The position numbers and the translations under genes were made by a program. 62,624 bases of DNA, from contig JALGSV010000018.1 of NCBI GenBank assembly GCA_029821755.1, positions 1 through 62,624 of the forward strand. Reading direction: 5' to 3'. The notes below the pieces were generated by a model, which was not told the DNA's origin, ran no database searches, and saw nothing but the letters and a program-made list of their open reading frames with translations. Source of the DNA: Candidatus Zipacnadum vermilionense (GTDB lineage Bacteria; Armatimonadota; Zipacnadia; Zipacnadales; Zipacnadaceae). Below, one piece after another: positions 57,980-62,624 of this stretch. Numbering within the stretch: position 1 is the first letter of the stretch; the number at the start of each line of letters is the position of its first letter.

Positions 57980-58000
57980 CGCTGGGCTCTATGCCCAGCG
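57980..58000 (-). promoter_or_regulatory. hairpin in the ssb leader
   Basis: CGCTGGGC (57980-57987) and GCCCAGCG (57993-58000) pair perfectly over 8 bp with a 5-nt loop, starting within a few nt of the predicted ssb transcription start. It is likely a 5'-end stabilising structure. Confidence 0.5.
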
Positions 58001-58010
58001 CCGACGTGAT

Positions 58011-58038
58011 ATTATAGTCGGGGAAGGGTCATTGTCAA
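58011..58038 (-). promoter_or_regulatory. consensus promoter of ssb
   Basis: On the minus strand there is TTGACA at 58038-58033, a 16-nt spacer and TATAAT at 58016-58011. The leader to the TTG start is about 140 nt. Confidence 0.85.
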
Positions 58039-58154
58039 GCGCGGTGGGCGGTTTTATAATGCGGCTTGCGCGGAACCGGACGTTCGGGTATGGCGCGAGG
58101 GGCGTAGGGATCTCCAACACAGCGAGTATAGTCATTAGTATCACCATGTGTGCA

Positions 58155-58160
58155 TATAAT
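58155..58160 (+). promoter_or_regulatory. -10 element for the exported papain-like gene
   Basis: TATAAT at 58155-58160 is followed 36 nt later by ATG 58196. No good -35 is seen. The 333-nt gap 57863-58195 therefore holds two divergent promoters and the ssb leader hairpin. Confidence 0.5.
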
Positions 58161-58195
58161 CGGAGCGCAGGAACTCCCCTCCCGGTGGAGGCCCC

Positions 58196-58912
58196 ATGCT
58201 CTGCGCGGCCATGAACACCTCCCGGCAGCGGAAGTGGGTGGCGGGGTGGTTGCTGGCGTCACTGCTATTCGCCGGAGCCCTGGCAGGTGTATCGTACTGG
58301 CGCACGGGGCGCGTGCGCCCCCATTCCCTTACCCACCTGCTGTCCCCGGAGGAGTACGAACGCTGGGCGCGGGCGGAGTTCGCCCGCCGGCATCCCGGCG
58401 AGAAGCCACTCAACTGGCGCCTGGCCGAGACCGCGGTGACCTTCCATCGTGTAAAGCCCATGGGCAAGTTCGTGCTGGGGGTGAAGCCGGGGGTGTGGGG
58501 GAATGACTGCTCTGACTTTCTGGACTGCATCGCCGACGAGACGCTGGGCGCCCGCGTGCGCTGCTTCCGGGGCTCGCGCGAGCACCAGCTGGGCACGAGC
58601 CCCGCTTACTTCGCGTACTTCTACTGGGACGGCCGCTCGCCGATCCAGCCGGGCGACCTGGTGGCGGTGCGGCATTCGCCCTGGTATGACCCGGACCCGG
58701 ACGCGGCCTGGCACATCGGCATGCTGGGTCCCGACGGCATGGTCTACGACTTCGTCAAGCTGCGGCGCTGGTCGGAGGCGCGCTACGGCCGCAACTCCCT
58801 GCAGTGGTTCGTGCGGCAGTCGCGCGATCCCCGGGAGGTGCTCCTGGGCAGGCTGCGGCCCCAGTACCGGTACATGATGAAAGCGATGCCGGTGGCGCAG
58901 AGGGCGGGGTAG
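58196..58912 (+). CDS. membrane-anchored papain-like (NlpC/P60-type) putative hydrolase
   Basis: The product has 238 residues. One N-terminal hydrophobic helix (about 13-35) acts as signal or anchor. The soluble part contains GNDCSDFLDCIADETLG with a candidate nucleophile Cys (near 108), PIQPGDLVAVRHSP, and AWHIGMLGPDGMVYDF with a candidate His (near 178). This is the Cys-then-His order of NlpC/P60 or CHAP-type cell-wall amidases. The family call is by motif only. GGAGG lies 4 nt before ATG 58196, which is short; ATG 58211 is a possible alternative. Confidence 0.72.
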   Translation: MLCAAMNTSRQRKWVAGWLLASLLFAGALAGVSYWRTGRVRPHSLTHLLSPEEYERWARAEFARRHPGEKPLNWRLAETAVTFHRVKPMGKFVLGVKPGVWGNDCSDFLDCIADETLGARVRCFRGSREHQLGTSPAYFAYFYWDGRSPIQPGDLVAVRHSPWYDPDPDAAWHIGMLGPDGMVYDFVKLRRWSEARYGRNSLQWFVRQSRDPREVLLGRLRPQYRYMMKAMPVAQRAG

Positions 58913-58916
58913 GCGC

Positions 58917-59004
58917 TCCGTGTGGCGCGGGCTTTCTAGCCCGCGCTGTCGGTCTGGGCGGGCTAGAAAGCCCGCCCCACGCGGAGGGGGCCCGCCCCAC
59001 GCGG
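58917..59004. repeat. family A palindrome with a partial extra arm
   Basis: Left arm TCCGTGTGGCGCGGGCTTTC and right arm ending CCACGCGGA at 58986, then a repeated CCCGCCCCACGCGGA up to 59004. This suggests a local tandem duplication of one arm. It lies between the convergent genes, and nothing else is evident up to 59111. Confidence 0.82.
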
Positions 59005-59111
59005 ACGCGCCTCAGTCCAGGCTCATCATTTTCGCCTGCACACGCTTGTCCCAGCGCAGACCCATGGTCGAGCGGCAGGCTTCCCTCCCCACTGCCACTT
59101 GCCACCTGCCG

Positions 59112-61370
59112 TTACCTGACAATCACCCAGTCCAGCTTTGCCCCGGCGGGGGCCGGGGTTGCGAACTGTACGGTGAAGCCCTTGTCGGTCTTGGTCGGCA
59201 CGCACAACGCGGTCATCCAACTGGGAGTCACGCTCACCGCGTAGGCCGCATCGGTCTCGGGGGTGGGGAAGGCGAGGGCGAACTCGGTCGCCCCGGCGGG
59301 TATCGCGATATCCATCCCGCGCAAGTTGGCGGCCGGCTTGTCCGTCGCCGACAGGCCCCGTATGCCCTGCACCGCCCGATTGTTGACGTCCACGTCGCCG
59401 TTGGCCAGCTCGAAGGTGCCGGTCTTGGGGTCGACGGAGAGCTGGCTGGAGCCGTTGACGTTGTTGCGCCAGCGAATAGGCTGCACCTGGTCGTTGGGCT
59501 GCACGAAGAACATGGCAGCGTCAAGGACCTCGCCGCTGAAGCGAATGCCCTCATTGGCCAGGGAGCCCAGGTTGATCATGGTGCGGTAGGGAGGCTTGCG
59601 GTCCTTGCGGTTGGGCAGGCCGTCGCGGCCGCTGATGATGCCGTTGATGTTGATACCGATGGGCACCTGGACGCGGCCCAGTTGCTCCATCTCGATGGTG
59701 GCGTTGCCCATGGTGGTCGGAATCTGGTCAAACTGGCGGATGCGGACAGGACGCGGATGCCAGGGGTCAGAGCCGATGGCCTGCTCCACCGGGTCGCCGG
59801 GGGCGAAGTCGAAGCGGGTGCCCCGGTCGCCGTTGGGAGTGAGCTTGAGCTGGCGGGGAGAATCGCCGGCGTCAATATAGCCGCCGGTGCTGACCGCGTT
59901 GACCCAGGCCTGGCTGATGTCGTAGACCCAGGCGCCGGGGGCGATGGCGTAGCGCAGCGGCTTGACGTGGCCGTCGTAGGTGTAGTTCTCGTCGTCATAG
60001 AGCGTCGGCGCGCCGGCGGCCACCGCCGACCAGCGCACGCGGAGGATCTTGAGCACCTTGGTACCGTCGTCGTTGCGCTTGAACTCCTTGATCTCGTACC
60101 AGCGGTAGACCGGCCGGTCCGGGGAGTTGGCGTAGCCGCCGACCGAGGAGGGGTCGTTGGGGGTCAGGATCTCCGAGTCGTCGGTGAGCGCGAAGTAGCG
60201 GCCGATGATGCTCTCGTCCCAGGGGGCGTCGGGGGTGCTCTGGATCAGCCCGCCCTGGTAGTTGAAGACGTTGCCGGGGCCGCCGACGACACTGGGGTAG
60301 CTCTGGCCCTGATAGGTCTGCCCCGGCGCCACTACGAGTACGGTGCCCTGGGTGAGCCACTTGTCCTGATTGTAGTTGACCAGCGGCCGGGAGTTGCTCA
60401 GCGTGTGCGGATTGACCTTGCCCGGAGCATAGGTGAGGGTGTCGGTGCCCCAGTCTACAGACTCCACCTGCGAGTGGAAGCCGTCCACCTCGCCTACCGT
60501 CTCCGAGTTGATCACTATGGCACCCTCATCGCCGAAGCCGGAGAAGACATTACCCATATACTTCATCATGCCACTGATGGCGAAGGAATCCCCGACCGCG
60601 TAGTTATGGCGAGTGACCTGGAACTCCATGGACTGGTTGTCGCAGTTGGAGTAGCTCGTGATCTGCTGGCCGTTGACGACATGCTTGTTGTAGACCAGCG
60701 CGGCCAGGGGGTGGTCGTACTCGAGGTCAGCGGTGAAGTAGTTCTGGCGCTTCACCGGGTCCCAGCCGATGGACTTGACGGTGATGCGGTCAAAGGGTTC
60801 AGCGTAGCCCACGGCGCTGCCGGTGACATTGAGGAAGGCTCCCACCCAGATGCCACGGATGGTGTCCACGTACAGCTTGGCGTCGTTGCCCGCTTTGACC
60901 GGCTCGGTCAGCGTGAGCATATACGACGAGGCGCCGCTGGTAATGTAGTTGTGGATGGCCTGGTTGGAGTAGGTGCCGCAGTGCGGCAGGCTGTCCTGGC
61001 CCATATTGAGGTGCCGCTCGAGACGGAAGCCGCTCCAGACGCCGGCTTGCTCGCGACCGATGGGAGCCAGTTGGTAGTTGACGAAGCCCCAGCGGTAGTC
61101 GACGATAGTGACGCCGTGCCCCCATACATCGGTCTGCGAGGTGTTCTCGATCTTGAGTTCCTTAGGGGCATTCGTGGGAATCTCCAGGATGCCGCCGCCC
61201 TCGGCCATGAGCTTCTGCACGGCAATCTTGAGGGTGGCCGCGGCCGCGGCAGGGGTGGCGATATCACCATAGTCGGCCAGGGAACGGACGGTGGTGTCCG
61301 CCGCCAGGGGCGCGACCAGCAGGACGAGCAAGCACAGGGTGAGCAGGAAACCGGCGAAGTGACGGGGCAT
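59112..61370 (-). CDS. large exported protein, pectate-lyase-like beta-helix type, unknown function
   Basis: The product has 752 residues. The signal peptide (1-24) ends VAPLAADT. Directly after it, VRSLADYGDIATPAAAAATL is the D(Y/F)G..T start seen in pectate-lyase-3/GH28-type beta-helix proteins. The middle is rich in Asn, Gly and aromatic residues with irregular beta repeats. The last roughly 90 residues (ATEFALAFPTPETDAAYAVS, then GFTVQFATPAPAGAKLDWVI) form a small beta module that I have seen at the end of other exported carbohydrate-type proteins. No catalytic residues can be assigned. GGGAGG lies 6 nt before ATG 61368-61370. Confidence 0.72.
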   Translation of the reverse strand: MPRHFAGFLLTLCLLVLLVAPLAADTTVRSLADYGDIATPAAAAATLKIAVQKLMAEGGGILEIPTNAPKELKIENTSQTDVWGHGVTIVDYRWGFVNYQLAPIGREQAGVWSGFRLERHLNMGQDSLPHCGTYSNQAIHNYITSGASSYMLTLTEPVKAGNDAKLYVDTIRGIWVGAFLNVTGSAVGYAEPFDRITVKSIGWDPVKRQNYFTADLEYDHPLAALVYNKHVVNGQQITSYSNCDNQSMEFQVTRHNYAVGDSFAISGMMKYMGNVFSGFGDEGAIVINSETVGEVDGFHSQVESVDWGTDTLTYAPGKVNPHTLSNSRPLVNYNQDKWLTQGTVLVVAPGQTYQGQSYPSVVGGPGNVFNYQGGLIQSTPDAPWDESIIGRYFALTDDSEILTPNDPSSVGGYANSPDRPVYRWYEIKEFKRNDDGTKVLKILRVRWSAVAAGAPTLYDDENYTYDGHVKPLRYAIAPGAWVYDISQAWVNAVSTGGYIDAGDSPRQLKLTPNGDRGTRFDFAPGDPVEQAIGSDPWHPRPVRIRQFDQIPTTMGNATIEMEQLGRVQVPIGININGIISGRDGLPNRKDRKPPYRTMINLGSLANEGIRFSGEVLDAAMFFVQPNDQVQPIRWRNNVNGSSQLSVDPKTGTFELANGDVDVNNRAVQGIRGLSATDKPAANLRGMDIAIPAGATEFALAFPTPETDAAYAVSVTPSWMTALCVPTKTDKGFTVQFATPAPAGAKLDWVIVR

Positions 61371-61403
61371 GGGGGTTCCTCCCTTATCTTCCGCGGAAAG
61401 CGC

Positions 61404-62099
61404 TTAGGCCAGGCCGTATTCCCGCACCGCCGCCTCGTCGTACTCGGCGTGGCGGTTAGGGCAGGCCTCTCTAGGGCATAGACGACAGCTCTCGAAACTT
61501 GCCTCAGTGGGGAACAGCAGACCGGAAACGGACTTGACGGGAAACATGAGGAAGCTGTCACTGAGCCGCACTCCGAGCTGCCCCTCCACGTCCCCCAATA
61601 GCTCGAACAAAGGCGCCTGGGCGGGAAGGGGCCAGTCGTCCAGGCGGCCGGGGCTCAGCTTAGTGGTCTCCCCCAGGCCGAAGCGCGCCCGCAGGTGATC
61701 GAACAACTGCCCGGCGGCCGCACCTAGCGCCGCCATCTTGACCGCGTCCATGACGTAGGGGGCCATGAAGTCATCGGCCGGCAACGGTGCCTCCTCCAAC
61801 TCCCGGCCGCAGGTGGCGACGTAGGGGAAGACCCGCTGGACCTCGCCCAGGTTGATCCGCAGCACCCGACTTTCGAACCACATCCCGCCAATGCACAGCC
61901 GATCCCCCTCGCGCTGCTCGACATAGCGCACCGCATACAGGGCCCGAGGGCGGGCGACCGCGCGCGCAATTTCCACCACTCGCTCGACACCCCGGCGCAG
62001 GTCGGCGTCCTGCGGAGACATACGCATGTGCCTCATTACGTCGTCGACGGAGAAGGTGACGGGGAGATTGTCGAGGAGATAGGGGGGATCGTGGGGCAT
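61404..62099 (-). CDS. MetH-activation-domain-like protein with Cys-rich tail
   Basis: The product has 231 residues. Its main part follows the vitamin-B12-dependent methionine synthase activation domain: FPYVATCGRELEE, MDAVKMAALGAAAGQLFDHL, KLSPGRLDDWPLPAQAPLFE and SFLMFPVKSVSGLLFP. Stand-alone versions are thought to help reactivate corrinoid proteins; that is family knowledge. The C-terminus adds CRLCPREACPNRHAEY, a possible metal site. ATG 62097-62099 is the start. It is on the same strand and upstream of the large exported gene. No corrinoid protein is in the window. Confidence 0.85.
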   Translation of the reverse strand: MPHDPPYLLDNLPVTFSVDDVMRHMRMSPQDADLRRGVERVVEIARAVARPRALYAVRYVEQREGDRLCIGGMWFESRVLRINLGEVQRVFPYVATCGRELEEAPLPADDFMAPYVMDAVKMAALGAAAGQLFDHLRARFGLGETTKLSPGRLDDWPLPAQAPLFELLGDVEGQLGVRLSDSFLMFPVKSVSGLLFPTEASFESCRLCPREACPNRHAEYDEAAVREYGLA

Positions 62100-62149
62100 G
62101 GTATTCTCCGCATCAGGGGGCGGTTGGCTGGTCGTGTCGGGAAGGCCGT

Positions 62150-62215
62150 TTTGCGTGGCGCGGGCTTTGCGGCCCGCGCCGTCTGGGCGGGCTAGAAAGC
62201 CCGCCGCCCACGCGA
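62150..62215. repeat. family A palindrome, copy 8
   Basis: GCGTGGCGCGGGCTTTGCGGCC.. with right arm GCGGGCTAGAAAGCCCGC. The right end touches the stop codon of the synthetase fragment. Confidence 0.82.
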
Positions 62216-62434
62216 TCAGACCTGCTCCCCGCCCTGGTATTGGTCTCCCTCTCGGATCTGCACGCGACGGATCTTGCCACTGATGGTCTTAGGCAGCTCG
62301 GGCACGAACTCGATCACGCGCGGGTACTTGTAGGGGGCGATGACACGCTTGACGTGCTCCTGCAGTTCTGCCACCAGGGCGTCACTGGGGGTGTACTCTT
62401 TGGTGAGGACCACGGTGGCCTTGATGATCTGTAA
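62216..62434 (-). pseudogene. C-terminal fragment of an acyl-CoA/acetyl-CoA synthetase
   Basis: About 72 codons read [58 protein letters not shown]. This is the last subdomain of ANL-family AMP-forming ligases, including the catalytic and acylatable Lys in SGKI. The upstream side meets TAG at 62435-62437 and then repeat-like sequence, so the first roughly 500 residues are absent. It could be translated from GTG 62413 but cannot be a working ligase alone. Confidence 0.8.
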
Positions 62435-62505
62435 CTACTCACCTTCCCCGCCCTTCCCCGCGTGGGCGCGTAAGCGCCTGGGAATGCGGGTGAAGGCGTC
62501 ACACA

Positions 62506-62532
62506 ATTATCCCCCCCCCCCACGATTGTCAA
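62506..62532 (-). promoter_or_regulatory. promoter-like sequence with a G11 tract in its spacer
   Basis: On the minus strand there is TTGACA at 62532-62527, then ATCGT, then eleven G (62521-62511), the last of which starts GATAAT (62511-62506). The -35/-10 spacing is 15 nt if GATAAT is the -10. Adding or losing G residues would change spacing and promoter strength, the classical layout of slipped-strand phase variation. It points at the synthetase fragment. Confidence 0.5.
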
Positions 62533-62624
62533 GGCTTTTGAGAAACTTATTGAGGGTCAAATGCGTCTATAACAGCGGACGGTCGCCTCACACTCGCCAT
62601 CGCAGCCCAGGTCGCCACCGTGAC

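Noticed and set aside
58920-61481. An 853-residue plus-strand open frame opposite the exported beta-helix gene
   Set aside because: The opposite strand has a signal peptide, a Shine-Dalgarno and a recognisable C-terminal module; the plus frame is low-complexity Gly/Val/Ala and begins inside a family A repeat.

Overview
High-GC bacterial DNA, about two thirds G+C. Most genes sit on the minus strand in long co-directional runs. The gene set suggests a Gram-variable, polysaccharide-using bacterium: a complex I operon without NADH-module genes between nuoD and nuoH, an FHA/RodA/PBP/PASTA-kinase cluster of the kind best known from Actinobacteria, RqcH, HtpX, many secreted carbohydrate-type proteins, Gfo/Idh/MocA oxidoreductases and TIM-barrel sugar isomerases. 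Armatimonadota or a related Terrabacteria lineage is my best guess. It is inferred from gene content only. Six clear sigma70-type promoters (TTGACA-like / TATAAT-like, 16-18 nt spacing) can be read directly.

Layout. 1-6.1 kb: nuoA-B-C-D-H-I-(unknown membrane gene)-J, running off the left edge. 6.3-14.8 kb: a GH20-like glycosidase, a secreted LTPEQR-repeat protein, two Gfo/Idh/MocA dehydrogenases, an M24-fold protein and a secreted discoidin-like protein. 14.9-21.5 kb: fhaA-fhaB-rodA-pbpA-pknB, read leftward from one strong near-leaderless promoter. 21.7-26.0 kb, plus strand: a promoter with a LexA-like box, a DUF6504-like small gene, a 34-residue zinc-ribbon gene and a DnaE-family polymerase whose frame contains several copies of the intergenic repeats. 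26.0-31.5 kb: a minus-strand sugar cluster (two metabolic enzymes and two unknown proteins) with a perfect parS site between two of its genes. 31.7-39.4 kb: htpX, two small exported proteins with duplicated 5' ends, an 1161-residue exported protein, a PEBP-like lipoprotein and an esterase. 39.4-46.1 kb: a lytic transglycosylase, a macrodomain remnant, tRNA-Glu(CUC), a sugar isomerase, UvrD/PcrA and CTP synthase. 46.2-57.9 kb: a coiled-coil protein, a radical SAM protein, SurE, SerA, a class V aminotransferase, a sugar nucleotidyltransferase, YjbQ, RecJ, RqcH, a thioesterase and SSB. 58-62.6 kb: a papain-like exported protein, a large exported beta-helix-type protein, a MetH-activation-like protein and a truncated acyl-CoA synthetase behind a G-tract promoter.

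The most striking feature is the density of palindromic repeats. At least seven families (called A-H here, no single name known to me) fill nearly every gap, lie inside operons, abut or supply stop codons, and occur in frame within dnaE. One family (G, about 210 bp) is a nested cruciform with a variable arm pair and a partly conserved core, present in three full copies. The other highlights are the perfect parS, the LexA-like box over the polymerase cassette, two probable ATT start codons, and a G11 tract inside a promoter spacer.
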